A stretch of 64,000 nucleotides of DNA, from the NCBI RefSeq assembly GCF_003688625.1, contig NZ_RCWY01000002.1, forward strand, positions 434,001 through 498,000, in the 5' to 3' direction. The DNA comes from Sphingomonas sp. PP-CE-3A-406. GTDB lineage: Bacteria; Pseudomonadota; Alphaproteobacteria; Sphingomonadales; Sphingomonadaceae. Below, in pieces: positions 1 to 8,692 of this stretch (positions within the stretch are counted from its first letter, which is position 1; the number at the start of each line of letters is the position of its first letter). The notes beneath the pieces were generated by a model. It ran no database searches, had not been told where the DNA came from, and saw only the letters and a program-made list of their open reading frames with translations. The position numbers were made by a program, and so were the translations under genes.

Positions 1-386
1 ACGCGGCGTCCGTCGATCACGTCCGCCTCGGCGAGCAGCCACGGGGCATGGCAGATCGCGGCGATGATCTTGCCGTCCTCCATGAACTCGGTGATGATCT
101 CGATCGCGCGCTCTTCCTGACGCATCGTGTCCGGGTTGGCGACGCCGCCTGGCAGCACCAGCGCGTCGTAGTCGTCGGTATCGACCTCGTCGAGCGTCAG
201 GTCGGGCGTCGCCGTCTCGGCCTTGTTGATGTCGCCCTTCATGCCCTGAATCGGGTCGGTCTTGATCGAGGCGAGCGTCACTTTCGCGCCCGCCGCCTCC
301 AGCGCTTTGCGCGGTTCGAACAGTTCGACAGTCTCGAAACCATCGGCAGCGAGCATCAATACGCGAGCTTGGGAAAGATCGGCCAT
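1..386 (-). CDS. DJ-1/PfpI family protein (type 1 glutamine amidotransferase-like), partial
   Basis: The gene enters from the left edge, so its C-terminal part is outside the window. The 128 visible residues begin MADLSQARVLMLAADGFE and contain the family nucleophile elbow AICHAPWLL, with the reactive Cys near residue 117. The acidic residue before it, in DGFE, is the usual helper glutamate. Members of this family (YhbO/PfpI/DJ-1) are chaperone-, deglycase- or protease-like stress proteins of about 180 residues, so about 50 residues are missing here. The start is the ATG at 384-386, just inside a second in-phase-neighbour ATG. It is divergent from the topoisomerase IB gene across about 125 bases. 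The exact activity cannot be told from the sequence. Confidence 0.9.
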   Translation of the reverse strand, partial: MADLSQARVLMLAADGFETVELFEPRKALEAAGAKVTLASIKTDPIQGMKGDINKAETATPDLTLDEVDTDDYDALVLPGGVANPDTMRQEERAIEIITEFMEDGKIIAAICHAPWLLAEADVIDGRR

Positions 387-511
387 GTCATGTCTCCAGT
401 GAAATCCCGTGCCCCCTCAACCAAGCGCAGCCCGCCTCGTTCCGGAACGATGCGCCTTCCCGAACATTTGCAGAGATAGTCAGAATCAGACGCCCCCAAG
501 GGACCACCGCA

Positions 512-1525
512 TTGCCCATCAAGATCGTGTATTCCGACGACTCCAAGCCCGGCATTACCCGCAAGAAGATGCGGAACGGCTGGGGCTATTGGGATGCCAA
601 GGGCGAACGCATCACCGACCGCGACGAGATCGACCGGCTGAACGCGGTCGGCTTGCCCCCCGCCTACCGCGACGCCTGGTTCTGCCCCAAGCCCAACGGC
701 CATATCCAGGCGGTCGGCTGGGACGAGAAAGGGCGCAAACAATACCGCTATCATCTCGGCTTCCGCGAAGCGCAGGAGGCCGCCAAGTACGAACGCTGCG
801 CCGATTTCGGCCACGCCCTCCCCAAGATCCGCAAGGCGGTCGAGGCAGACCTTCGCAAACGCTCGCTGACCCGCGAACGCGCGGTCGCCGCGGTCATCCG
901 CCTGCTCGACGGCGGCCACATCCGCATCGGCAACGAAGCCTATGCCGAAGCGAACGAAAGCTTCGGCGCCACGACGCTGCGCAAGCGCCACGGCGAGGTG
1001 AAGGGCTCGACGCTGAAGCTCCAGTACAAGGGCAAGTCGGGCAAGATGCGGACGCTCAGGATCACCGACCGATCGCTCAGCAGCTTCGTCAAGAAATGCC
1101 AGGACCTCGACGAGCAGCATCTGTTCGCATGGCTCGACGATGCCGGCGTCGCGCATCCGGTCACCTCGACCGACGTCAACTGCTACATCCGCGACGTCAC
1201 CGGCACCGATTTCACCGCCAAGAATTTTCGGACCTGGGCCGCCAGCGTTGCCGCGTTCGAGGCGCTGGCATCCGCCGAGCGCGACCTCAGCCTCAAGACG
1301 ATGCTTGAACCGGTCGTAGCGCGGCTCGGCAACACCCACGCGATCGCCCGGAAGAGCTACGTCCACCCGTCGCTCATCGCGCTGGTGAAGACCGGTCAGT
1401 CGACCTTCCGCAAGGCGCTCCGCCTCCCCCGCGCCAAGCGCTACCTGAGCCGCGAGGAATGTGGCCTGATTACCTTCCTCCAAGCCGGGACGCCCGCTGT
1501 TGCGACACTGGCCAAAGCGGCCTGA
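512..1525 (+). CDS. DNA topoisomerase IB
   Basis: This 337-residue protein is a eukaryotic/poxvirus-like type IB topoisomerase, which relaxes supercoils by nicking one strand through a 3'-phosphotyrosine link. The N-terminal domain (about residues 1-80) includes GLPPAYRDAWFCP. The catalytic domain follows with RIGNEAYAEANESFGATTLR (Arg138), a Lys-bearing strand turn near 175, KNFRTW (Arg240), and the nucleophile Tyr283 in ARKSYVHP. The length is normal for the bacterial family. The start is a TTG at 512, with AAGGGA 8 bases upstream; a later GTG at 527 would remove only five residues. It is followed after 11 bases by the MscS channel gene on the same strand. These genes are patchy in bacteria and common in sphingomonads. 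Confidence 0.92.
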   Translation: MPIKIVYSDDSKPGITRKKMRNGWGYWDAKGERITDRDEIDRLNAVGLPPAYRDAWFCPKPNGHIQAVGWDEKGRKQYRYHLGFREAQEAAKYERCADFGHALPKIRKAVEADLRKRSLTRERAVAAVIRLLDGGHIRIGNEAYAEANESFGATTLRKRHGEVKGSTLKLQYKGKSGKMRTLRITDRSLSSFVKKCQDLDEQHLFAWLDDAGVAHPVTSTDVNCYIRDVTGTDFTAKNFRTWAASVAAFEALASAERDLSLKTMLEPVVARLGNTHAIARKSYVHPSLIALVKTGQSTFRKALRLPRAKRYLSREECGLITFLQAGTPAVATLAKAA

Positions 1526-1536
1526 CGAGTATTTCC

Positions 1537-2703
1537 ATGACCAATACCATTGCCGCCGCCAAGCAACCGATCTTCGACGCGGGCGACGTCGGCGACCAGG
1601 CGCAGGGCTTCGTCACCGCCAGCTTCGCCTGGGTCCAGGCCTATTGGCTCCAGATCCTGATCGCGTTCGGGATCGGCGCGGTGATCGTCGTCGCACTCCA
1701 CACCGCGCGCCGCTTCGGCAGCAAACTCTGCGAACGCCCGCGCGCGCTCAACGGCTGGGGCATCGTCGTCGGCAAGGCGATCGCACGCACCGGCAATTTC
1801 TTTATCGTCATGCTCGCCGCCAAGCTGGTCGCGGGATACTCCGCCGCCCCCGGCGAAGTCGCGACGACGATCAACTTCCTGTTTACCGTCGCCGCGGTGT
1901 TCCAGGCGGCCGTCTGGGTCCGCGAGATCATCCTCGGCGCGATCGAGCACCGCACGCAATCCGAACATTATTCGGGCGAGGCGCTGCTTTCCGCGATGGG
2001 CCTGATCCGCCTGCTCGTCACCTTCGTGGTGTTCGCGGTCGCGCTGGTCGTCGTGCTCGACAATCTCGGGGTGAACGTCACCGGCCTCGTCGCAGGTCTC
2101 GGCGTGGGCGGCATCGCGATCGGCCTGGCGGCACAAGGCATCTTCGCCGACCTGTTCGCCGCGCTCGCGATCATCTTCGACCGCCCGTTCCGCCGCGGCG
2201 ATTCGATCAGCTACGACACCGCCTCGGGCAGCGTCGAGGCGATCGGCCTCAAATCGACGCGCATCCGCGGCATCGACGGCGAGGAGCGCGTGATCTCGAA
2301 CAAGAACCTCCTCAACAAGGAGATCCTCAACAACACGCAGCGCAACCACCGCCGCGCGAAGTTCGTCATCGGCGTCACCTATTCGACGCCCCCCGAAGTC
2401 TGCTCGCGCATTCCCGCGATGCTGAAAGAGATTGTCGAGGCCAACGACAAGATCTTCACCCGCGCCGGCTTCACCGGCTTCGGCGCGTCGAGCCTTGATT
2501 TCGAGGTCCAGTTCGACAGCAAGGGGCCCGATTATGCGAGCTTTTACGACGGTCGGACGGCGGTCGGCATCGCAATCCTGAAGCGGTTCAACGATGAGAA
2601 GATCGAGATCGCCTTCCCGACGCAGGTGAACATGATGGCGGCGCCCGATGGATCGGTGGTCATGCCCTATCCCGAACGCAAAGCGGCCCGCGACGAAGTT
2701 TAG
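1537..2703 (+). CDS. MscS-family mechanosensitive ion channel protein
   Basis: The 388-residue inner membrane protein has an N-terminal hydrophobic region with about four spans. The last holds the glycine/alanine-rich pore helix LVAGLGVGGIAIGLAAQGIF, followed by the soluble beta domain beginning FADLFAALAIIFDRPFRRGD. That pore-helix and beta-domain order is the MscS signature. Such channels release osmolytes on hypo-osmotic shock. I chose the ATG at 1537 because the open frame upstream overlaps the topoisomerase gene and has no hydrophobic or family-like content. The ribosome binding site is weak, which fits possible coupling to the gene 11 bases upstream. The C-terminal cytoplasmic domain is normal. 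Confidence 0.92.
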   Translation: MTNTIAAAKQPIFDAGDVGDQAQGFVTASFAWVQAYWLQILIAFGIGAVIVVALHTARRFGSKLCERPRALNGWGIVVGKAIARTGNFFIVMLAAKLVAGYSAAPGEVATTINFLFTVAAVFQAAVWVREIILGAIEHRTQSEHYSGEALLSAMGLIRLLVTFVVFAVALVVVLDNLGVNVTGLVAGLGVGGIAIGLAAQGIFADLFAALAIIFDRPFRRGDSISYDTASGSVEAIGLKSTRIRGIDGEERVISNKNLLNKEILNNTQRNHRRAKFVIGVTYSTPPEVCSRIPAMLKEIVEANDKIFTRAGFTGFGASSLDFEVQFDSKGPDYASFYDGRTAVGIAILKRFNDEKIEIAFPTQVNMMAAPDGSVVMPYPERKAARDEV

Positions 2704-2834
2704 AACATCGGGTTCGCGCTTCCGCCTGAGCGAATACGAGTTTTTCCTCTTTTAGGTTGGTCGAGGCTTGCAGGAGCCTTACCGACATGCCTAGAGACGC
2801 ACCAGCGTTCAGCGCCAACCATGAGGGAAATGCC

Positions 2835-3293
2835 GTGGCCACGATCACCACTGCCGAAATGCAGGCCCGCATCGGCACCGAGACGGTCTCCGACTGGGTC
2901 GAGGTCACGCAGGCCATGATCGACAAGTTCGCCGATGCGACGGGCGACCACCAGTTCATCCACATCGATCCCGCACGCGCGGCGCAGACCCCGTTCGGCG
3001 GCACGATCGCGCATGGTTTCTTGACGCTGTCGCTGATGCCGCTGCTGTCGTCGAAGGTCCCCGATGCGCCAGCGATCGAAGGTGCGAAGATGGGCGTCAA
3101 TTACGGCGGCAACTCGGTCCGTTTCCTGACGCCCGTCCGCTCAGGCTCGAAGGTACGCGGTCGCTTCAAGTTGCTCTCGTTCGACGAAAAGCGACCCGGC
3201 CAATGGCAGCAGACCAACGCCTTCTCGGTCGAAATCGAAGGCCAGGAAAAGCCCGCCCTGATCGCCGAATGGATCAGTCAGGTCTTCGTCTAA
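2835..3293 (+). CDS. MaoC-family (R)-hydratase / dehydratase
   Basis: The 152-residue product is a single hot-dog fold MaoC-like hydratase, which adds water to enoyl-CoA-type substrates. The active site motif is visible as ATGDHQFIHID, with the catalytic Asp and His, followed by FGGTIAHGFLTLSL, the conserved Ser/Gly helix start. I chose the GTG at 2835 because GAGGGA lies 8 bases before it and the family domain begins soon after; an in-frame ATG at 2787 would add 16 residues. The gene precedes a thiolase on the same strand, separated by a palindromic repeat. That neighbour suggests a shared role in beta-oxidation or PHA precursor metabolism, though the substrate is not determined. Confidence 0.88.
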   Translation: MATITTAEMQARIGTETVSDWVEVTQAMIDKFADATGDHQFIHIDPARAAQTPFGGTIAHGFLTLSLMPLLSSKVPDAPAIEGAKMGVNYGGNSVRFLTPVRSGSKVRGRFKLLSFDEKRPGQWQQTNAFSVEIEGQEKPALIAEWISQVFV

Positions 3294-3300
3294 ACTAATT

Positions 3301-3403
3301 CCCCTCCCGCTTGCGGGAGGGGTCAGGGGAGGGTCCGAGATAGCCGCGATTGCGCCGGCTGCTTTGGCCACCCGCTCCCCCAACCCCTCCCGCAAGCGGG
3401 AAG
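3301..3403. repeat. Palindromic GC-rich intergenic repeat (CCCTCCCGC family)
   Basis: Two palindromes, CCCCTCCCGC-TTGCGGGAGGGG at the left and an inverted related copy ending CCCGCAAGCGGG at the right, flank about 40 bases of unrelated sequence. The pair forms a paired-hairpin element between the MaoC and thiolase genes. The same arm sequence recurs at 37682-37786 and in the murB-ddl junction. Confidence 0.8.
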
Positions 3404-3424
3404 GCAGCAGATAAGGATAAAACC

Positions 3425-4603
3425 ATGCGCTCAGCCGTCATCGTCTCCACCGCCCGCACCCCCATCGGCCGCGCCTATCGCGGCGGCTTCAACAACACCC
3501 CCGCCCCCACGCTGGCCGCGCATTCGATCAAGGCCGCGGTCGAGCGTGCCGGCATCGACGGCGCCGAAGTTGACGATGTAGTCTTCGGCTGCGCCCTCCA
3601 GCAGGGCCACCAGGCCGGCAACATCGCCCGCACCTCGCTGCTCCGCGCCGGCCTCCCCGTCACCGTCTCGGGCATGTCGGTCGACCGCCAGTGCGCGTCC
3701 GGCCTCATGGCAATCGCCACCGCCGCCAAGCAGATCATCACCGACAACATGGACATCACGATCGGCGGCGGCGTCGAGAGCATCAGCCTCGTCCAGACTC
3801 CGCAGATGCGCGTCGCGCCCGATCCCCAGCTGATCGCGATGCACAAGGACGTCTACATGCCGATGCTGCAGACGGCCGAGGTCGTCGCCAAGCGCTACGG
3901 CATCAGTCGCGACGCGATGGACGCCTACGCGCTCCAGTCGCAGCAGCGCACCGCCGCCGCGCAGGCCGCCGGCTATTTCGACGCCGAGATCGTGCCCGTC
4001 GATGCCAACATGGCCATCGTCAACAAGGAGACGAAGGAAGTCACGTACAAGGACGTGACGATCACCAAGGACGAGGGCAACCGCGCCGACACCACACTGG
4101 AAGGGCTCCAGTCGCTCAAGCCAGTCATGGGTCCCGACTTCACGATCACCGCGGGCAACGCATCGCAGCTATCGGACGGCTCGTCGTCGTCGGTACTGAT
4201 GGAAGAGAAGATCGCGTCGCAGCGCGGTCTACAGCCGCTCGGCCGCTATGTCGGCATGGCAGTCGGCGGCACCGAGCCCGATGAGATGGGCATCGGCCCG
4301 GTGGTAGCAATCCCCAAGCTGCTCAAGCGCTTCGGCCTAAAGATGGACGATATCGGCCTGTGGGAGCTGAACGAGGCGTTCGCGGTGCAGGTCCTGTACT
4401 GCCGCGACAACCTCGGCATTCCCGACGAGCTGCTAAACGTCAGCGGCGGCGCGATCTCGATCGGCCACCCCTACGGCATGACCGGCGCCCGCGCGACCGG
4501 CCACGCGCTGATCGAAGGCAAGCGTCGCGGCGCAAAGTATGTCGTGGTCACGATGTGCGTCGGCGGCGGCATGGGCGCTGCCGGGTTGTTCGAAGTGCTG
4601 TGA
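3425..4603 (+). CDS. acetyl-CoA C-acyltransferase (thiolase)
   Basis: The 392-residue enzyme has all three thiolase catalytic signatures: the acylated Cys90 in [10 protein letters not shown], His348 in [12 protein letters not shown], and the proton-transfer Cys378 in [12 protein letters not shown]. It catalyses the reversible Claisen condensation or thiolytic cleavage of 3-ketoacyl-CoA. The length matches the family. The ATG at 3425 has AGGA seven bases upstream. It could be a degradative 3-ketoacyl-CoA thiolase (FadA-like) or a biosynthetic acetoacetyl-CoA thiolase (PhaA-like). Nearby MaoC hydratase and PHA depolymerase genes are compatible with either, and sequence motifs alone do not decide. 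Confidence 0.93.
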   Translation: MRSAVIVSTARTPIGRAYRGGFNNTPAPTLAAHSIKAAVERAGIDGAEVDDVVFGCALQQGHQAGNIARTSLLRAGLPVTVSGMSVDRQCASGLMAIATAAKQIITDNMDITIGGGVESISLVQTPQMRVAPDPQLIAMHKDVYMPMLQTAEVVAKRYGISRDAMDAYALQSQQRTAAAQAAGYFDAEIVPVDANMAIVNKETKEVTYKDVTITKDEGNRADTTLEGLQSLKPVMGPDFTITAGNASQLSDGSSSSVLMEEKIASQRGLQPLGRYVGMAVGGTEPDEMGIGPVVAIPKLLKRFGLKMDDIGLWELNEAFAVQVLYCRDNLGIPDELLNVSGGAISIGHPYGMTGARATGHALIEGKRRGAKYVVVTMCVGGGMGAAGLFEVL

Positions 4604-4631
4604 CCTTGCAAGGTATCCGGCAAAGGGATAT

Positions 4632-4652
4632 TTAGAGTTCGGCGAAGGACAT
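4632..4652 (-). other. Aborted duplicate of the small peptide gene start (six-codon frame)
   Basis: A six-codon frame (MSFAEL, then TAA) follows the sequence AGAAAGGCGAGAATG. This nearly repeats the ribosome binding site and start of the 30-residue peptide gene at 4743-4835 (AGAAAGGATCGAGAATG, MSLTDL). It looks like a decayed tandem copy, or a deliberately duplicated translation-initiation sequence. Expression is unknown. Confidence 0.45.
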
Positions 4653-4666
4653 TCTCGCCTTTCTGG

Positions 4667-4732
4667 GAGCCTCGACCGTTGCAGCGGTCGGGGCTCTAAT
4701 ACGTTTGGGGCTTGGCTTGCAGGCCAAACCCC
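4667..4732 (-). other. Two consecutive hairpins sharing the same hexaloop
   Basis: One stem pairs about 4668-4677 with 4687-4696 (GAGCCTCGACCG with CGGTCGGGGCTC). The second pairs GGGGCTTGGC (4707-4716) with GCCAAACCCC (4723-4732). Both enclose the loop TTGCAG (CTGCAA on the minus strand). They lie just downstream of the small peptide gene. They could terminate its transcript or form an RNA regulatory structure; no clear U-tract follows. Confidence 0.5.
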
Positions 4733-4742
4733 GCCCGTGTGC

Positions 4743-4835
4743 TTATCCTCGACGTGCCACTTCGATGATCTTCACGACCAAGGTCGCAAAGGCGAAGAGC
4801 ACGCCTAGTATCAGACACAGATCGGTGAGAGACAT
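4743..4835 (-). CDS. 30-residue single-span membrane peptide
   Basis: This short frame encodes a peptide starting MSLTDLCLILGVLFAF and ending KIIEVARRG. It has one hydrophobic stretch (about residues 5-24) and a basic C-terminus. The ATG has AAGGA six bases upstream, a better ribosome binding site than many long genes here. It sits alone in the 397-base gap between the thiolase and the PPOx-like gene, on the opposite strand. Size and layout resemble type I toxin peptides or other tiny membrane proteins, but I recognise no named family. The duplicated start downstream and the paired hairpins make it more than a chance frame. Function is unknown. Confidence 0.5.
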   Translation of the reverse strand: MSLTDLCLILGVLFAFATLVVKIIEVARRG

Positions 4836-5000
4836 TCTCGATCCTTTCTGGTCGACAGCAGAACTGCTGCCGCCGCCACCATGACGCGTCGCATGCGCTT
4901 TCACCAAGCTGGATTGCATACGCCGATCCGGCCGCCCCCGCGCAACCAACCTCCGCCCCGCCCGTTCTCAGTGGCAATCCAAGCCAATAGGAGAATGACG

Positions 5001-5483
5001 ATGGCCGACAAGGATACCCCGCAGGAAGTCGCAGCGAAGTTCATCGAGAAGCTGAAGGCCAGCCCGTTCGTGATGATCGGCCTCAACGACGGTCAGCATT
5101 CCGAGCCGATGACCGCGCAGATCGACGACGATCAGCCCAACACGCTGTTCTTCTTCGCCGGCCGCGACAACCGTATCGCCAAGGGCGGCGCGGCGATGGC
5201 GCAGTTCGTCGGCAAGGGCCATGATTTCTTCGCGTGCATGGCCGGCGACGTCTCGACGTCGAACGACCGCATGCAGATCGACAAGCTCTGGAACAACCAG
5301 GTCGAGGCATGGTTTCCGGGCGGCAAGGAAGACCCCAACCTGACGCTGTTGCGCTTCGACATCGACAGCGCCGAGCTGTGGGAAACCGACATCTCGATCG
5401 GCGGCCGCCTGAAGATGCTGTTCGGCGGCACGATCCGCTCAGACGAGTCGAGCAGCCACGCGGTGGTTAACTCGATCGCCTAA
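5001..5483 (+). CDS. pyridoxamine 5'-phosphate oxidase family (general stress protein 26-like)
   Basis: The 160-residue protein has the split beta-barrel pattern of flavin-binding PPOx-like proteins: FVMIGLNDGQHSEPMTAQ, then LFFFAGRDNRIAKG, then FACMAGDVSTSNDRMQIDKLW. It belongs with the small general-stress proteins that bind FMN or FAD rather than with true PdxH, because the PLP-site residues and C-terminal dimer region of PdxH are absent. I chose the second ATG (5001), since AGGAG at 4989-4993 gives seven bases of spacing; the ATG at 4995 lies too close. A strong terminator follows. The likely role is stress or redox, and the substrate is unknown. Confidence 0.85.
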   Translation: MADKDTPQEVAAKFIEKLKASPFVMIGLNDGQHSEPMTAQIDDDQPNTLFFFAGRDNRIAKGGAAMAQFVGKGHDFFACMAGDVSTSNDRMQIDKLWNNQVEAWFPGGKEDPNLTLLRFDIDSAELWETDISIGGRLKMLFGGTIRSDESSSHAVVNSIA

Positions 5484-5490
5484 GCTAATT

Positions 5491-5521
5491 ATGGGCAGCC
5501 CGTATTGGCTGCCCATTTTTC
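5491..5521 (+). terminator. Rho-independent terminator after the PPOx-family gene
   Basis: TGGGCAGCC pairs with GGCTGCCCA around a six-base loop and is followed by five T residues. It lies between the convergent PPOx-like and PHA depolymerase genes. Confidence 0.88.
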
Positions 5522-6754
5522 TTACCCGTTCGCGGTGATGAACTCTTCCACTACCGGTGCGATCTTCTCCCGCCAGCACGTGCCGTTGAAGATGCCGTAA
5601 TGACCGGCCCCTTCCGCCATCAAATAGCGCTTCTTATCGTCGGGTAGCGCAGTCGCCAGCGTCAGTGCCGCCTTGGTCTGCCCCAACCCCGAAATATCAT
5701 CGCGCTCACCCTCGACCGCGAGCAACCCAATGTCGGTGATCGCCGCCGGATCGACCAGCCGGCCGCGATGCGTCATGATCCCCCGCGGCAGCGCATGGTT
5801 CTGGAATACCACATCGATCGTCTGGAGATAGAATTCCGCGGTCATGTCGCAGACCGAGCGGTATTCCTCGTAGAAATCCTGACTCTGCGACGCGCTCTCG
5901 CCGTCGCCCTGGACGAGATGCTTATACATTTCCCAGTGCGAGACCATGTGGTTGCCCAGATTCATCGACATGAATCCGGCGAGTTGCAGGAAGCCAGGAT
6001 ATACCTTCCGCCCCGCACCCGGATAATTGCCCGGCACGGTCGCGATGACGTTCTGCTCGAACCACGCATGCGGCCGCTCGGTCGCCAGCGTGTTGACCGC
6101 GGTCGGTGCCTCGCGCGTATCGACGGGACCACCCATCATCGTCAGCGTTTTCGGACGGCACGGGTTCTTGTCCGCGCTCATCAGCGCGACGGCCGCATAA
6201 CACGGCACCGAGGGTTGGCAGACGGCCAGCATGTGCGTGCCCCCCTGCCCCTCATTCGCGCCGATCGTCTCCAGATATTCGATCAGATAATCGATGTAAT
6301 CATCGAGATCGAACCGCCCCGCCGACACCGGCACGCTGCGCGCATCACGCCAGTCGGTGATGTCGACGTCCGCGAACGGCAGCATCCGCTCGACCGTCCC
6401 GCGCAGCAAGGTCGCGTAATGGCCGGACATCGGCGCGACGATCAGCAGCTTCGGACCGCCCTCGACGCCCTCGCGCACGAAGCGCTTCAGCTGCCCGAAG
6501 TCCTTCCGCAGCACGATCTCCTCACGCACCGCGACCTCACGACCGTCGATCGTCGTCGTATCGAGCCCGAACGCCGGCTTGCCCCGCGTTGCATTCGCGT
6601 GTGCGAACACTTCGAGCGCCGAGGCGACTACCGTACCGCCGCCCAAATAGGCGAACGGGTTTGCCGGATTGTTGAGCATATCCGCGCCGAAGCTCGCCAT
6701 CTTGCTGGCGCCGGCCATCATCGAACGCTGGAATTCATAGGCATCGTAGAGCAT
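5522..6754 (-). CDS. phaZ: intracellular polyhydroxyalkanoate depolymerase
   Basis: The 410-residue protein matches intracellular PHB depolymerases, which hydrolyse stored amorphous polyester granules. It begins MLYDAYEFQRSMMAG and has a conserved N-terminal granule-associated region. The nucleophile is a Cys in LAVCQPSVPC (Cys179), as in the Ralstonia PhaZ1 type, rather than a lipase-box Ser. The acidic member lies near AVEGERDD and the His in GAGHYGIFNG close to the C-terminus. I chose the ATG at 6754 because AGAGGA precedes it; the frame upstream runs antisense to nothing useful. The gene is divergent from the ABC transporter and convergent with the PPOx-like gene. It implies that the organism makes PHA, although no synthase is in this window. 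Confidence 0.9.
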   Translation of the reverse strand: MLYDAYEFQRSMMAGASKMASFGADMLNNPANPFAYLGGGTVVASALEVFAHANATRGKPAFGLDTTTIDGREVAVREEIVLRKDFGQLKRFVREGVEGGPKLLIVAPMSGHYATLLRGTVERMLPFADVDITDWRDARSVPVSAGRFDLDDYIDYLIEYLETIGANEGQGGTHMLAVCQPSVPCYAAVALMSADKNPCRPKTLTMMGGPVDTREAPTAVNTLATERPHAWFEQNVIATVPGNYPGAGRKVYPGFLQLAGFMSMNLGNHMVSHWEMYKHLVQGDGESASQSQDFYEEYRSVCDMTAEFYLQTIDVVFQNHALPRGIMTHRGRLVDPAAITDIGLLAVEGERDDISGLGQTKAALTLATALPDDKKRYLMAEGAGHYGIFNGTCWREKIAPVVEEFITANG

Positions 6755-6916
6755 GCGGTATCCTCTCGCCTCATCGGGCTTTGCACGGTGGTAACGCAAT
6801 TTTGCCGCAGTGCAACGCGCGATCGACGGCCGCTCCGTCCCGCGCGACTGGATCACCGCTCTCGGCGACGCCCGGTTCTCGTTGAGCGCCACCCCCGCCA
6901 CTGCTAGGCACCGCGC

Positions 6917-8692
6917 ATGGCCAAGCCGATACCCGAAGAGAAGACGTCCCGCCGGATCGGCGATCTCGCGATGGTGTGGCGTCACGCCTCCCAATACCCT
7001 CGCCAGATCGCGTTCGCGGGGCTCGCGCTGATGATGACCTCGGCGGCGACGATCGGCATTCCGTACGGATTCAAGCGCGTCATCGACCGCGGCTTCGGCC
7101 CCGGTGCGGGCGGATCGGTCGCCAACTCGTTCCACTATTTGCTGATGATCGTCGTGGTGCTCGCGCTCGCGACCGCTGTGCGCTTCTATTACGTGTCGTG
7201 GCTAGGAGAGCGCGTCGTCGCGGATATCCGCACCAACGTGCAACGCCATCTCCTCCGCCTGACACCGCGCTTCTTCGAGGAGAACCGCCCGTCCGAAATC
7301 GCCTCGCGCCTGACCTCGGATACGGCGCTGATCGAACAGGTCGTCGGCAGCACGGTGTCGATCGCGCTGCGCAACACCTTCACCGGCATCGGCGGGCTGA
7401 TCTACCTGTTCGCGATCTCGCCGAAGCTCGCGGGCATGCTGATGATCGGCATCCCGCTGATCATCCTGCCGATCGCGCTGCTCGGCAAACGCGTGCGCAA
7501 CTATTCGCGCACCTCGCAGGACCGCGTCGCCGACGTCGGCTCGATCGCCACCGAGACGCTTGGCGCGATGAAGGTGGTGCAGGCGTTCGGGCAGGAAGAC
7601 CGCGAGGCGATCCGGTTTGGAGACGCGGTTGCCGCGACGTTTGCTGCAGCGCGCGCGCGGATCATGCTGCGTGCGGTGATGACCGCGATCGTCATCGGCC
7701 TCGTCTTCGGGTCGATCACATTGGTCCTGTGGGAAGGCGCAATCGACGTCGGGGCGGGCCGCATCAGCGGCGGTGCCATCGCTGCGTTCGTGCTGACCGG
7801 AGGGATCGTCGCGGGCGCGTTCGGCGCACTCACCGAAGTATATGGCGACCTGTTGCGCGGCGCCGGTGCGGCCGGGCGCCTGTCCGAACTCCTACGCGAA
7901 AAGCCCGAGATCGCCGCGCCCACCAACCCGGTCGCCCTGCCCCAGCCGCCGCGCGGCGCGCTCGCGTTCGAGGGGGTGCAGTTCCACTACCCGACGCGGC
8001 GCGACGTCGCCGCGCTCAACGGCTTCTCGCTCGACGTGAAGCCGGGCGAGACGGTCGCCGTCGTCGGCCCCTCGGGCGCGGGCAAGACGACCCTCTTCCA
8101 GCTGGTCCAGCGCTTCTACGACCCCGACGCCGGGCGCGTGACGCTAGACGGCATCGACCTGCGCGACGCCGACCCGGCTGAAGTCCGCGCCCGCATCGCG
8201 ATGGTCCCACAGGAGACGATCATCTTCGGGGCCTCGGCCCGCGACAATCTCCGCTACGGCGACTGGTCCGCAACCGACGAACAGCTCTGGGCCGCCGCCG
8301 AAGCCGCCAACGCCGCCGAATTCCTGCGCAAGCTCCCCGAAGGCCTCGACACGTTCCTCGGCGAAGGCGGCGCGCGGCTGTCGGGTGGCCAGCGCCAGCG
8401 CGTCACGATCGCCCGCGCGCTCATCCGCGATGCGCCGATCCTGCTGCTCGACGAGGCCACAAGCGCGCTCGATGCCGAAAGCGAGCGGCTCGTGCAGGAG
8501 GCGCTCGAGCGGCTGATGACGAACCGCACCACGCTCGTCATCGCGCACCGCCTCGCCACGGTGCGCGCAGCGGAACGGATCATCGTGATGAGCGATGGTC
8601 AGATCGTCGAGGAAGGCTCGCACGCGTCGCTGATGACCAACAGCGGGCTCTACGCGCGGCTCGCCAGCCTGCAGTTCAACGAGGCAGCCTAG
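6917..8692 (+). CDS. ABC transporter, fused permease and ATPase (MsbA-like exporter)
   Basis: The 591-residue half-transporter has an N-terminal six-span membrane domain (about residues 25-310). The nucleotide-binding domain follows with Walker A GPSGAGKTT, signature LSGGQRQR, Walker B ILLLDEATSALD and the switch His in VIAHRLATV. Such proteins work as homodimers and export lipids, drugs or peptides. The organisation is like MsbA or LmrA. No substrate-specific partner gene is adjacent. The gene is tail-to-tail with the TfoX-N gene, and the two stop codons overlap by two bases (8689-8692). The start ATG at 6917 lacks a strong ribosome binding site. Confidence 0.92.
   Translation: MAKPIPEEKTSRRIGDLAMVWRHASQYPRQIAFAGLALMMTSAATIGIPYGFKRVIDRGFGPGAGGSVANSFHYLLMIVVVLALATAVRFYYVSWLGERVVADIRTNVQRHLLRLTPRFFEENRPSEIASRLTSDTALIEQVVGSTVSIALRNTFTGIGGLIYLFAISPKLAGMLMIGIPLIILPIALLGKRVRNYSRTSQDRVADVGSIATETLGAMKVVQAFGQEDREAIRFGDAVAATFAAARARIMLRAVMTAIVIGLVFGSITLVLWEGAIDVGAGRISGGAIAAFVLTGGIVAGAFGALTEVYGDLLRGAGAAGRLSELLREKPEIAAPTNPVALPQPPRGALAFEGVQFHYPTRRDVAALNGFSLDVKPGETVAVVGPSGAGKTTLFQLVQRFYDPDAGRVTLDGIDLRDADPAEVRARIAMVPQETIIFGASARDNLRYGDWSATDEQLWAAAEAANAAEFLRKLPEGLDTFLGEGGARLSGGQRQRVTIARALIRDAPILLLDEATSALDAESERLVQEALERLMTNRTTLVIAHRLATVRAAERIIVMSDGQIVEEGSHASLMTNSGLYARLASLQFNEAA

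Noticed and set aside
356..1483. Long minus-strand open frame opposite topoisomerase IB
   Set aside because: High-GC antisense frame with low-complexity composition and no family motif; the plus-strand frame has the clear catalytic motifs.
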